Below, piece after piece: positions 23,938-35,798 of a DNA stretch of 64,000 nucleotides. The DNA comes from Strongylocentrotus purpuratus (taxonomy: Eukaryota > Echinodermata > Echinoidea > Camarodonta > Strongylocentrotidae): the NCBI RefSeq assembly GCF_000002235.5, contig NW_022145609.1, forward strand, positions 6,145,214 to 6,209,213, written 5' to 3'. Made by a program: the position numbers and the translations under genes. A model generated the notes under the pieces. That model was not told the DNA's origin. It made no database searches and saw only the letters and a program-made list of their open reading frames with translations. Within the stretch, counting starts at the first letter, position 1, and each line of letters starts with the position of its first letter.

Positions 23938-26900
23938 CTGCATGGTTGATTTAGAAATGACAGACAGAAATAGTGATTAATCATTGTTATCGTTATCATC
24001 ATCATCTTCGTCATCACCAGCAATATTACTATCACTATTAATAAAATAAGTGTAAAGATAGAGGTATAAGAAAATAGATGGTATTTTACCTCAAAATTAT
24101 ATATGCAGATATTCAAATTAATAATATACAGGATGAGATTAACATGATTTTTGTTACTCTTTTACCTAAAAAATGCTATTTTAGTCCGGTAGAATTTTTT
24201 CAGACCTAGAAAAGTTGCCAAGTACAAGTTCTTTTGTTGATTCTTGTTCTAGATGGGTATTGAATTACATCAGCTTCGTTGCCACCTTGGCAACCTTGGG
24301 CAACTTTTTTTATTAGCATAATCATCCAATTAGCATATGTTCAATAATTATGTAATATGTTGCTAATCTTAATACAGAGTGTCTGAAAATGTGGGTAATG
24401 CGACTTTTCAAAGGTTTTTTTATGACAAAGAATTCATTTACGACATTGATTTTTATTTTAAAGTAATGAAATTGTCTTAAATAGCGTAATAAGCACAATC
24501 ATCTAACTAGCATATGTGCAATATGGAATATGTTGCTAATATTAATCCAGGAAGCCTTAAAACATGGATAATATTACTTTTTAAGGGTTTCCTATGACGA
24601 AGAATTCATTTATGCCACCAGTTTTTATTTTTTAGTAATGCAATTGTCTTCAACATCATAATTAGCATAATGAGCTAATTAGCATATGTACAATATAATG
24701 GAGTTCATTGTCATTGTTTATCTGACAAGCCTGAAAATGGTGCAATGCAACATTGTAAATCACATTTTAAAGACAACACATCAATTCATGAGAAATATTC
24801 CATGTATATGTATTATAATTAGCCTAATTAACATAATAAATAAATTTGAATACTTGAATTAATTGAGATAGGTCTAGTCTAGCCAGAAAAAATCTGGGGT
24901 GATAATTTCAAAGAGTATTTTTTTAAAATTAAATGACAACCAATATCCATCTCAGAAGTCAGTCAGGTTGAAACTTAAAATAATTAGCGTTACTAGCATA
25001 ATTAACCTACGTAGCATATTAATCAGGCAATTGCCTAATGGCCTTGTAAATTTCTGTCCGACAAAACAGAATACAAAGGTATTCTTTTAAAATGTCCCAC
25101 TAAACAGTCATGACAGAGACCAGTAAATTATTAAAGACTAAAAGAAATGTTTTTGGGTCGACTGAAAGATGGTTACTGGGGCAAAGTATATTTAGAATGT
25201 TGATCATTTTTTTCTTTTAGTTTAGGTATTGGGGACAGAATTATGAGAATTCCTTGTTTATGTTATATGGACATATATTGGTAGGCCTACTTTGCGATCT
25301 AACAGTACTTATACTAAGATGTACAAGAGGAATAGATTTCAGGCAGCTATGTTGTATAAACTACTTATAATTAGGAATTAGAAATTTCAAAAATAAGTTC
25401 TAGGACAATTACCCCCTGGGCAATCATCCCTACGACAAATACCCCCCCCCGTGACAATTACTCCTCAAAACAAAATTCTGCTTTCATTACCCCGAGGACA
25501 ATTACATCCCCCCCTCGGAAAATCACCCCTACGACAAATACACCCCCCCCCCCGTGGACAACTATCCTCCCGAGGGATAATTACCACCCCTTAAAATTAC
25601 CCCCTTGGAGAATCACCCCCCCCCCGTGACAATTACCCCTCGAAAAATATAATTCTGCTTTCATTAAAACCAACTTATTATCAGGGTGGAAGTCCCCTTC
25701 AATGAACCGCGGGTATTTTTCCTCGGGGGTGGTTGTCCTTGGTTCTCTTTGGGGGACGTATTTGTCCTATATATATAGGATAATTTTGAGGGGGGGGGGG
25801 TTAATTGTCCAAAGGGATAATTTTCCTGGGGGTAATTTTCAGGACGTTAATTGTCCTGGGGGGAAGGGGGAGGGGTAGAATGTCCTTGGGGTAATCTTTC
25901 GGGTGGGGGGGGGGGGGTAATTTGCCAGGGACTTATCGTCCTTGAAGGGGTGGGGTGGGTAGTTTTTCAGGGTGTTATTTACCTGGTACGTAAAAAACCG
26001 TGTCCGGCCAACTACCCCTGCACAACCACCCCCTGATAACCACCACTAAGATAACCACCCTCTAGGACAACTACCCCTGGACAGCTACCCCCTGACAACT
26101 AGCATCGGACAACTACCCCCAGACAACTATCCCCTAGGATAGTTGTCCGGGGGATTGTCCTAGAGGATGGTTGTCGTAGGGGTAGTTTTCTGGGGGGGGG
26201 GGGGAGGTAGTTGTCCGGGGGGTTGTTATCCTTGGGGGTAGTTTTCTGGGGCTAGTCGTCCGGGAGTAGTAAAAACTTATTTCAACAAAACGAGGTGTAG
26301 CTCAGTGGCTGCCGGACTAAGAACCGTAAAAACCAACATCAATATTGCAAATCTACATTCTGCATTTAAAACGTTTTCGAAAAGGGCATTACACTTATGC
26401 AAGAAATTTAAATAGTTTTTATTCTTACCCTACAATCACAAGAAGTATGATGATCCCCGAGAACGATATCACGAATAAAGCCATCCAAACAGCACTAGTT
26501 TTCCTCAGGTGCTGACACTCTGTAACATTGAAAAGATAAGCATTAATTACCAAACTTTGTCAGTTCTTTGCCAATTGCAGAATAGACCTATTGCTACAAC
26601 AAAGAATGCTATAAATGTTTATAGCGACATTAATATTTTGATATCACTGGCCCTATGTCCTTTTGGTTCCCTTGGTCCTAGGCTGCGCATAATTGGTTTG
26701 TAGGGTAGTGCTTGGACCTGATTAAGAAGTTCTGTACAATGATTAAGGACAATTCCATGATTATCATAAGGGCGAGGGTAATTATAGGAGCATTGCGACA
26801 TCGTAGTCAATAAGGAACCAGCATTTTTTAGGCGACGAAATTATTATAAAGTCACACCAGCCCGCCTCCCCGCTCCGGCTCCTCGTTCAGTGCAGCGGAG

Positions 26901-29900
26901 TGGGGGGGGGGGGGGGGGGGGGTTGTAGGGGTAATAGTGTAAGGGTAAGAGTCGGGATAAGATTAATGGCTAATGTCAATTGGACGCAGGACCGACCGCC
27001 AAAGCCACCAACCGATATAGGACTTTTGAGGCTAAGACTAATGCGTTTTTAGCTGATGGTTCATGGTTGGATGTTTCGGTTTACCGAAATCATCATTAAA
27101 ATTGGTCCAATCACCACTCACCGAGGGTAGGAGTCGTAACAGTCACAAGTGGACTTCTTGGTCCTTCTCCGCCGGGACCTTCTCTGACGGCAGACACACT
27201 GATATTGTATTCTGTTCCTGGTTCCAAGTCAGTCAATACAAACTCCATTATTCGTTGAAGATCGCCCTCTCCCACATCCAAGTCGATTTTACCAACCACT
27301 ATCCATTCGTCTTCCATAGTTTGCTGATAGATAAGGTAACCAACAACTGGCCCGTCGCCGAAGTCCAGACAAGGTATCCAAGAGCTCCAGAAGACAGAGA
27401 CTGATGACGACCTGATCTCTCCGACTGTTGGGCCGGATGGTAGCTCTGGTAAAGCTGGAAATGATAAAGCTGTCCCGTTAATAAGTGGTTTATCTGTAAA
27501 TTACCTTTATGTTATGAAGAAGAAAAAACCCCAAGAGAAACAAACAAATAAAACAACTGACAAAACTCCATCTTAATCTGTAATCTCTTAGAGCCTACTT
27601 TAAATTGACATGTTAAAGCTCCAAGTACGTTGCTTTCTTAAATAGGTTTTCTGGATAATGTCCTTGCATAGGCATTATGTATGTTGTTATATACTGCATA
27701 CAGTGAACAACTGAATTGTGCGTATACCTTTTAAATTTGATGATTTTGATGATTTTTGTGTTTTTCGTAACTCAAGAACAAAAGAGGGATTAGGTTGAAT
27801 AATTTTTGATGTAAGCTTTAATTTGTCACATTCTCAAGACACATAATTCGGGATAATTCGATATTTTAAAAGGAATTTTAAGGGTACGAATTATTTCATC
27901 GTAAACTATAACATGCAAAATTGCTCAATCAGTTTAAATATGGTGAGAATTGTTTGGAACAAAAATAATATTACCGTAAAAATCAAAGACAGCAGAAATA
28001 GTAGCCAGTGAAAAGGATCTATTTTTGTCCGGCAGTTCACCTACGTAGCAGAAGATTTGGTCGTCTTCGTTCACATTGTCAAGAAGGAAACTTTTATTAC
28101 GGAATTCACCGTCAAGACTCGTCGATGAGCAGGAAATCGGTTTCGATGACGAAAGAGTTTGACCGACGGATAGCGTGACGTCATCTGGAGACAGTGTTTC
28201 TCCTTCGATTTCGACGTTGATGGCGCAGTATACATTAGCGAAACCGGGATAAGTTCGAGGGATCACGAGATGGAAATTATCTGTAGAATGCGATGCAAGA
28301 AAGAATGAGTGTGGTAGAAAGGCATTTGTCTTTTTTAAAACAATAAAATACCAAATCTAGCAACATAGGCCTATATGACAGTAAATGATAAAATGGCATT
28401 GGTCTTTTAGGAACAATAAATACCAAATCTAGCAACATATATGACAGTAAATGATAAAATGTTTATAAATACATTAATTTGATGTTGAAATGATTTTCAA
28501 ATGTAAAGCCCGCTGCACACGAGAAGAAATTTTGATTGCGTCAATACACCCTTTCACGGTTACAAGAGTGCGCATGCGCCGATATGGGCACCATTTTAAC
28601 ATATAGCCCCGTTTAGTCTCATTTCACAACGCCCCCTATCGTCAGAGTCAGCAGCCTAACATGTTAGCCTATGGAATTTTACCCCAAAAATCGTTAAAAA
28701 TTCATTTTTTGAATAAACGAAAAGCACATCCACCCCGACGTACGTTATCACTAGCTCTTTCATTGGAACCCTTATGTCCCATTGACTTTTGAAAGTTCAC
28801 CCACCTTAATTTGATCAAAATAGGTTGCAAGCTCGTCATTGCCTATAATACACAAGTGAAACAAGTCGAACTTAATTTGGACTCAGTTTGCCAAGTGATT
28901 TTAAGATTATAGGTCAAGCACACGAAGGATAAGAAGCATGAATTATCATAGATCACTTCTGCTTGGTTCATTATGTCCATTTCATCCAACCCCCCACCGT
29001 CATTTTTCCATTTAGTAAAAGCAAACATTTTGCCGAGGTAAGCAATAACATGAATATTCATGAACGGTCAGACATTACAGCCTTTTAGTACGTAACGTAT
29101 AGTGAATGGGAATGGGCGATGACCCGTCCAGGAGGTAGAGGTCAGTGGTTTGTGCTGGCAATGTTCCAACGAGCGAAAATGAGACAACCAGAGAAATATG
29201 AATTGCGAGTAACCTTGATTTTATGCAGCATGCACATCGCATGTGTCGACATGATGTGAGCGCGCAGCGCAGGCAGTGACGCAATAATACATGCATGCGC
29301 GTCTGAAAACATTGATGAGGCCAGGATGAGGCAATGCTTACGCAAATTTTTAATCGCAAATGAAAATGATGGCCTTAACCGTGAAGGGGTGTTTTACCTA
29401 GTACTGCGCTCTAATCAAGTCAGTGAATTAAGTAGTTAGCCCATGCGCCATATAATACTGCACTGTTAATTTAGCAGCCATTCTCTGCGCGACGCCATTC
29501 TCACACTGCTCATCAAAGACCGCACCGCATTCGTTGAAGGAGTCTTGCGTCAGGCAAAATTAATGCCGCCTTGTGTGCAAGACTAGAGTGCCATTTGAAG
29601 ACACATAGGCCTATTGATAACTGTGATTTGACTCACAAATTCCTTTCTGGCAAATGAAGTTTCTGTCCAATGTACAGAGGTCATCGTCCCATTTTCCATG
29701 CTTTCTATATATATACTCTGTGACCGACCTGATGCAAGCACAATTTTGAACTCCACCATTATTGTTTGGTTCACCTTGTCCCCAACCATCATATCTAATT
29801 AAAAACAAAACAAAAATGAAATGCAGGACACTTGCAATAACAATGAAATACCCGGGCTTGAAGGTGAGCAAATACTATTAATTGGACTGCAGACTATTCA

Positions 29901-31669
29901 CTCCTACAAGTAATGCCGGTTAACTAATCATTTATAGGACATAAATAACATTAAAATCATAACCGTTTTAACGACATTGGAAAGTTTTGTGAACTTCTTA
30001 AGAACGTTTTATGTTTGCATGGTATTTTAATTAAGATAAATCTAGAAACGTGCATTCCTCATAAATTCTGACAAACTTCCTCGCTACACATGAAGATCTA
30101 ACGTCCAATGACAACTAACTGTCAAACGACATGAGTTTAGTCTTATAAGATTAATCAAAGAAATGCACTTATTTTATTGTCGATGTCGTGATTATAGTAC
30201 TTACATCACTGATGTGCCGTCAAGCCATCTGAATTGACCCTCTCTGTCCCTGCTGCAACCAATCCAAAAGCACCGGCTATTTTGTAAGGCCGGAGTGATG
30301 AAAGGCGTCAAGAAATCCTGCATTGATATTGACAAATACAAAATATAAAACTCACTTCCCACTCCTAAAAGAAATCACAAAGAAAATTTCTATAGCCTGA
30401 GCGTAACATGATATCGATTAGAAACTATTCAACAATTAAAAGTGAAACATTCTCCACATCTCTCTATACGTGACATCACTCGAAGGAAGAATCGTACACA
30501 ACATTATATGTGCAATGATTTAGAATTTTTTTTTTTTTAAGAATCGGACATTTTTCGATTAAATGAATATTACCCCTCGGACACGATGCGTCATTGCTGT
30601 GAGAGTGAGTAAATCGTGCTTAGATTGCATTATATTACTCGCCCATACACTAACTGCCCTCGTAGGCTCTATTAGCGTAGGTGATGCAATCAATAATGCG
30701 CAATTCTCGCATGTAATAGATATTATCGCATGCGCCAGGAACAAATCATTTATTATCAGTGCACTGTTTATTTTGCATTCATTCATTTTTACTATAATTA
30801 TCACCCTCACAACGGTCAACAACGGTGGATTTGTAATTACAACACATTTAAACAGAACTTAGCCGTAACTTTAAGCTGTATATATATCACGTTACAAGCT
30901 AAAAGAGTAATTGTGATTAACATCTGGCCGTTCTTTGAATCGTTTGTATACCTGGATCTCATCTGAGTCAACCCTGGCTAGATTCGCTCCGTAACCTTGG
31001 CAGACAGCCTGCGCCTCATCGTACCCTCTCACTGCGGTGGTGCTATCCACTAGATAGACTGCGTCATCCAGTCGGTGCCATTCTTGCTGACTTGTTACTG
31101 TATTAAGATATGAAAGTGACAGTTTAGAAATGATAAGACGGCTGATTTCCCGAGCATTCCTATTTTAATACCTGACACAGCGGAATGTTGAAACAGCAGA
31201 TATAATTCACAGCACCCAAAGGTAGGATAAACCGGAAGTGATTTTCTCCTTTTTAACACAAAAATTAAATTAAACTAAGCAATAAGATTTTTTTTTATCA
31301 GAACAAAAAGGGATGAGGTTTTATGACGAACATGGATATTATCTAAACATATTTGTGGCTTACACCCAGTAAATAAGATCGATTGATCGATCTGTATTGA
31401 AAAACAAGTCAGAAAAAATCTTGGAACCAGCGGGACTTGAACCTGCATCTACTGCTTACCGGGCAGCGACTCTACCACCAGGCCATCACTGGTCCATGGC
31501 ACAGTCACGATGAACTAGAAACAAATACCCAATTTGAAATTTCTCCCAGGAAGCATTACATTTATAAAAGAACATGGATAGATTTCTAAGAATTCTTACC
31601 CCCTTGTAAAGACACGATGGCTACAATGGTTATAGTAACGAACACTGTCTCCTGGTAGGCGAACTTCAT
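23742..31669 (-). CDS. Copy 2: CTLD-Ig-FN3-TM receptor, complete 8-exon gene with shortened tail
   Basis: Exons: 31600-31669, 30952-31097, 30205-30317, 29637-29794, 27975-28280, 27122-27454, 26429-26519, 23742-23937; together 1413 nt, 470 codons plus TAA, no internal stop, all GT-AG. Product: signal peptide (1-23), CTLD (24-162) with EPN and WDD, Ig-like (163-264), FN3 (265-375), one membrane span (about 384-405), and a basic-start tail (406-470). This predicts a type I membrane protein with a mannose-type lectin site. The tail has DYELP, AYQGL and DYDDT. Relative to copies 3 and 4 it lacks YxxI at the second site and, through a 10 nt deletion before the stop, the last EYVxx segment. Intron 1 lacks the insertion shared by copies 1, 3 and 4. 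Ligand and role are inferred only. Confidence 0.88.
24316..24840. repeat. Three tandem units of about 175 bp
   Basis: Units begin near 24316, 24491 and 24665 with AATTAGCATATG-type words. They lie in copy 2 intron 7. Confidence 0.75.
25400..26270. repeat. C-rich then G-rich foldback minisatellite in copy 2 intron 7
   Basis: Units like GACAATTACCCCC (25400-25640, 26000-26140) face GGGGGTAATTGTCC units (25780-25960, 26150-26265). Perfect palindromes occur, e.g. ACTATCCCCTAGGATAGT. Equivalents are in copy 4 intron 7 (56030-56440) and copy 3 intron 5. Confidence 0.8.
26429..26519 (-). CDS. Copy 2 exon 7: transmembrane segment
   Basis: 91 nt, phase 1 in and phase 2 out, acceptor GTTACAG and donor GTAAGA. 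CQHLRKTS is followed by an uninterrupted hydrophobic run, AVWMALFVISFSGIIILLVI, about 21 residues. No charged residue lies in the span. Confidence 0.88.
27122..27454 (-). CDS. Copy 2 exon 6: fibronectin type III domain
   Basis: 333 nt, phase 1-1. VSVFWSSW, GYLIYQQ and LEPGTEYNISVSAV are FN3 hallmarks. Continuing past the GTGAGT donor gives GEW then TGA. Confidence 0.87.
27975..28280 (-). CDS. Copy 2 exon 5: Ig-like domain
   Basis: 306 nt, phase 1-1, same splice signals as copy 1. Cysteines in VYCAIN and IFCYVG, an additional cysteine in PISCSSTS, and sequon NKS. Confidence 0.8.
28547..29391. mobile_element. 845 bp TIR element in copy 2 intron 4
   Basis: Termini CACCCTTTCACGGTTA and TAACCGTGAAGGGGTG. 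Copies 1 and 3 show the uninterrupted intron (GCGTCAATTACCTGCGCT). No transposase is recognised and the target duplication is unclear. Confidence 0.75.
29637..29794 (-). CDS. Copy 2 exon 4: CTLD loop (EPN, WDD)
   Basis: 158 nt, phase 2 in and phase 1 out. WGQGEPNNNGGVQNCAC carries EPN, the motif known for mannose-type CTLDs; WDDDLC replaces WND; it ends ICQKGI. Glutamine stands where many mannose-type CTLDs have glutamate before the cysteine. Confidence 0.88.
30205..30317 (-). CDS. Copy 2 exon 3: CTLD core with WIG motif
   Basis: 113 nt, one codon shorter than its paralogs and still in frame. RCFWIGCSRDREGQFRWLDG keeps WIG, the extra cysteine pair and W-DG; the NDREVE segment of the other copies is changed to SRDRE. 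Confidence 0.87.
30952..31097 (-). CDS. Copy 2 exon 2: first third of CTLD
   Basis: 146 nt, one codon longer than in copies 1 and 3, acceptor AATACAG and donor GTATAC. Encodes EWHRLDDAVYLVDSTTAV and AVCQGYGANLARVDSDEIQ. Confidence 0.88.
31423..31495 (-). other. tRNA-like sequence, 73 nt
   Basis: Folds with acceptor GGACCAG pairing CTGGTTC, a D-arm-like GGTGGTAGA, a B-box-like GGTTCAAGTCC, and is followed by an A/T run giving T6 on the minus strand. The anticodon loop CCGGTAA lacks U33 and the T stem has mismatches, so a tRNA-derived or pseudo-tRNA insert is more likely than a working tRNA. Confidence 0.45.
31600..31669 (-). CDS. Copy 2 exon 1: signal peptide
   Basis: 70 nt, ATG to GTAAGA, phase 1 out. 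Hydrophobic core VFVTITIVAIVSL followed by QG. Position and length match the other copies. Confidence 0.88.
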
Positions 31670-31776
31670 ATTCAATCAACAAATAGATGGGAGTTGGTGT
31701 CAGAAAGAGATACTATTCATTTATGATTGTATTTCAAAATGCATGTACATAGACTGGAGAAGAAATGAAAGTTGAC

Positions 31777-31830
31777 GTGTCTCGCGCTGAAATGACCTAA
31801 AACAAACCAGGAGCCTTCTGTTTCAGTTTC
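31777..31830 (-). promoter_or_regulatory. Copy 2 candidate promoter block
   Basis: The same conserved block begins 108 bp before the ATG. GAAACTGAAA is present at 31821-31830, but the following GAGGAAAGT of the other copies is missing through a local deletion. Confidence 0.35.
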
Positions 31831-32130
31831 AAATAATAAATTTGCTACATCACCCTGTCTTATCTTAACATAGAAGTAACCGTTTCCGTCCATGGTCATG
31901 CTTCCATATTTGGCAATGAAATAATTTAATCGATTTCTCTCAAAGACGGAAAGACTATTTGTAAGCGAAATAATAAATTCCCGGTTTTATTTCTTCTTTT
32001 CCTAAATGCACATCGGAGGTAAATAATCATAATGATGACGATGTTGACGAATGATAATAATAATGTACACAAGAAAATAAAAATAATAATGATAATTATA
32101 ATAGTAGTAGTAGTATTAATAATGATAATA

Positions 32131-33068
32131 TAGGATTTCCCGGCCAAATTCGCGAGTTTGTCATTCAAATTCATTTGTCTTGCGTTCAAATTCGACGGTT
32201 TTAGTGCTGTCGGGTATATCTCGGGTTTATATTCCTTTTTCTAGATTTCAAATCTATGAAGTTTTCGTTAGAATCTATGTATGTTTCATTCCAATTAATG
32301 AACAAATTGCTTCTTTCGCTATTTGGTCATTCGATTTAGCGCAACACGATTTTCTGACATCGCGACGGTGTACTTTTAGCATTCTAATTCATTTGTAGCA
32401 TTCAAATTAGCACTTTGTGCACTAAAATTAAGGGTCAATATACATTTCTCGTTTTGTAAACACTTTTTATAGCTCATTCTTTTTCTTTCAAGATCGTTTT
32501 TTCATGTGTATTTCATCCTATTTTATTTTCTTGCATTTATACTCTTTATATACTTTTAGATTCATCAGATATTCATCAGCCTTTAAGTTTGATTGTTAAA
32601 AAAAAGACTTACTGTACATCTACGGACTTGATGGTCTCAATATTTGTGTAAATTTTCATGTAAGGAAGTTGTTTGTCTTGTGTTTCATCATAAATTTATC
32701 ACAATTTCATTATGGAGGAAGGGTACAATATTGTGACTGGGGTAGGTGTTTTCGTGTCCCCACTTTTCCGGGGCATATGAACATGTCTGTTCAGAGATGC
32801 CATATCCCTTGATTTCGCCCCTTCTTTACCTAATGTCTGACTACAAACATATGCTTTGTCCTCGACATTAATAAATTGAATAACAGAAAAGACCCCAATA
32901 GCAATACATGTATTTAATTGCATTTTTTTAAAGCTGTAAACGTGTGTTGCATTTCTTCCCCCTAACATTCCTAATTTGAATAAACATAATTCGAATACGA
33001 ATGACAGGTGTTAATTTGAATGCTAAAAAGGACGCCTCGACAAGTGACGATTAATTTGAATGCTATTT
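32131..33068 (-). mobile_element. Inverted partial copy of the TIR element
   Basis: Starts TAGGATTTCCCGGCCAAATT. It is the reverse of 33300-34193, lacking about 175 bp of the far terminus. Contains the reverse of the shared open frame at 32699-32968. Confidence 0.75.
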
Positions 33069-33123
33069 ATAATAATAATAATAATAATAATACTAATAAT
33101 AACAATAATAATAATAATAACAA

Positions 33124-34193
33124 TATAGGATTTCCCGGCTAAATTCGCGAGTTTGTCATTCGAATTCATTTACTTTGCATTTAAGTTAGCGCAGATCGGC
33201 TTTGCCATGTCAATTTTCATTCAATTTTCACGTTTTGGTATTTAATTTGGGATTTTGGTTGAAGGGTTTCATAGATCTGTCATTTAATTTAGAACTGCTC
33301 AACTAGCACTCAAATTAATCGTCACTTGTCGAGGCATCATTTTTAGCATTCAAATTAACACCTGTCATTCGTATTCGAATTATGTTTATTCAAATTAGGA
33401 ATGTTAGGGGGAAGAAATGCAACACACGTTTACAGTTTAAAAAAAAAAAAAAAAAAAAAAATTAAGGACAATGCATATGGGTGTAGTCAGACATTAGGTA
33501 AAGAAGGGGCGAAATCAAGGGATATGGCATTTCTGCACGGACATGTTCATATACCCCGGAAAAATGGGGATACAAAAATACCTACCCTAGTCACAATATC
33601 TTACCCTTCCTCCATAATGAAATTGTGATACATTTATGATGAAACACAAGAAAAACAACTTCCTTACATGAAAATTTACAAAAATATTGAGACCATCAAG
33701 TCCGTAGATGTAAGTTTTTTTTTTTCACAATCAAACTTAAAGGATGATGAATATCAGATAAATCTAAAAGTATATAAAGTGTATAAATGCAAGAAAATGA
33801 AATATGATGAAATACACATGAAAAAAAAATCTTGAAAGAAAAAGAATGAGCTATAAAAAGTGTGTAATTAACGAGAAATGTATATTGACCATCAATTTAA
33901 GTGCAAAAAGTGCTAATTTGAATGCTAAAAATGAATTCGAATGCTAAAAGTACACCTTCGCGATGTCAGAAATCGTGTTGCGCCAAATCGAATGACCAAA
34001 TAGCAAAAGAAGCACATTATTCATTAATTTGAATGAAACATACATAGATTCTAACGAAAACTGCATAGATTTGAAAACTAGTAAAAGGAATATAAACCCA
34101 AGATATATCTGACAGCACTAAAACCGTCGAATTTGAACGCAAGACAAATTAATTTAAATGACAAACTCGCGAATTTGGCCGAAAAATCCTATA
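33124..34193 (+). mobile_element. Full-length copy of the TIR element
   Basis: Terminus AGGATTTCCCGGCTAAATTC to GAATTTGGCCGAAAAATCCT. Lies head to head with 32131-33068 across a short (AAT)n spacer. A poly-A run breaks its open frame at 33438. Confidence 0.75.
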
Positions 34194-34276
34194 ATAATGA
34201 TAATAATAATAATTATAATAATAATAATAATAATAATTATAATCATAATTATAACAATAATGATAACCATAATGAC

Positions 34277-34326
<50 letters not shown>

Positions 34327-34330
34327 CAAA
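34194..34330. repeat. (AAT)n microsatellite
   Basis: Degenerate AAT/ATA run next to the TIR element. The asparagine-, isoleucine- or tyrosine-rich frames are artefacts. Confidence 0.9.
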
Positions 34331-34916
34331 CATAATGATAAAAATAAGAAACTGATAAACACATGGATAATAATAAATGAATAAAATGGATGAGACATTA
34401 ACATCTTCCTACTAGGAGTAAGATTTTTTTTTAAATTGTCTACTACTAACGCTCATGTTAACAGTTACTTCAGATACCTTTGATTATCATATTCATATTA
34501 GTCCGCGGAATGTAAAATAGTGCATCGTGATAAAGAGATATCATTGTACATACATGTACAAACCCTCTTAGCGGATATAATTTGGTTTCTGTTTGCTACT
34601 GAGTTCCTATCATTATGGTTTTGCTGGTGTTTTGTATGTTAATGTAAGGTCTATGGCTTATGAAATTTTTAATGACCAATGTTTGTAAATATTTAAATAT
34701 TTTCTGTCAGGTTCGGTTTCATAATTTTCAGCGAAATATGTATTTAAAAACCTGCAATAGTTTTTGAAATTAAGACAAATAAGATGAGGATTTAATGGTT
34801 CTTCTTAGCCTATTCTAAATTTAAATTGTAATCGACAAGAAGAAAGGGTATGCTTAAAAAAGACCAGCTGGAAAAAAGAAGAAACAAAATTCGGTTTCGA
34901 TTATTACCCCCCCCCC

Positions 34917-34947
<31 letters not shown>

Positions 34948-35434
34948 TTTCATCTTACATATCAGTTTTATTGACTCGAAATATAATGTAAGTAATAACA
35001 CAGAGGTCCTATAAATAAACATGAATACATAGAATCTATTAAATCAATTTGTATTTTTTTAGAAATTGTAAAGTCAATACTAAGTTGACATTGAATTGAG
35101 GATGTGAGAGAGCCTATATATAGTACAGTATATAGCATATTGAGAATATCAAAGATTGTTGGTTGTAGGCTCTAACACCGTTGTATTCAGTTTAGGTGAA
35201 AGATATCCTTTTCATTTTCAATATTATTACTGTCAGTTAGTAATATCAATACCAGTCGGAAGGAGATGATTTCTGTACTTCCGTCTTTTCAGTATTGAAG
35301 ATACAAGAAAGAATTAGCTCATGTTTTAAAAGTAGACTATTAGATGGCGTGGCCATGATTTTCGTTGTTGTTCACATTGAAATCCCATTAATACCCCCTT
35401 CACATACACGGATTTTTCTTACGAGTCCTTACGG

Positions 35435-35640
35435 ATCGCCAACTGGTTGTTGTTGTTGTTGTTTGGTTTGGCTAGGCAGGATTATATCTCCCTGCATGGT
35501 CACTGGCAGGTGGTTATCTCACCAAATCAGCTCTCAATTAAACTTGACCATGGGCGACCAACGGATGCCGCTTAGGCATTGTTTGCTATATAGAGGGCGC
35601 AAGTAGCTATAAGTAGTGCATAAGGGCTTAAATGTCGTTG
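35435..35640. repeat. Dispersed repeat, second copy
   Basis: Matches blocks of 1010-1190 (see there), with a (GTT)n run at 35445-35462. Confidence 0.45.
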
Positions 35641-35665
35641 ACGTTCTTGTTGTTTTTGTTTCTAG

Positions 35666-35798
35666 ATACAAGATGTACCGGATTCGTTGTCCATGCTGTT
35701 TGCTAATCCCACGCAAAGACAGTAAGACATTCCCATACTGCGGGCGATGCGGCGTACTTCTCAAAATGATGCTTCAGCGAAGGTGTCAGTATCTTTGA
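35666..35798 (+). CDS. Possible terminal exon with zinc-ribbon-like cysteines
   Basis: After a strong pyrimidine-rich acceptor (TTGTTTTTGTTTCTAG) an open frame reads YKMYRIRCPCCLLIPRKDSK, then FPYCGRCGVLL, and ends in TGA at 35796-35798. CPCC and CGRCG spaced by about 17 residues resemble a zinc ribbon. No neighbouring plus-strand exon is seen, so this may be a stray exon, a gene fragment carried by a repeat, or chance. Confidence 0.3.

Noticed and set aside
26290..26320. GGTGTAGCTCAGTGGCTGCC, like the 5-prime half of a tRNA
   Set aside because: No matching T arm or acceptor partner follows; at most a SINE fragment.
34133..34384. Asn-, Ile- and Tyr-rich frames
   Set aside because: Translations of an AAT microsatellite in three frames.
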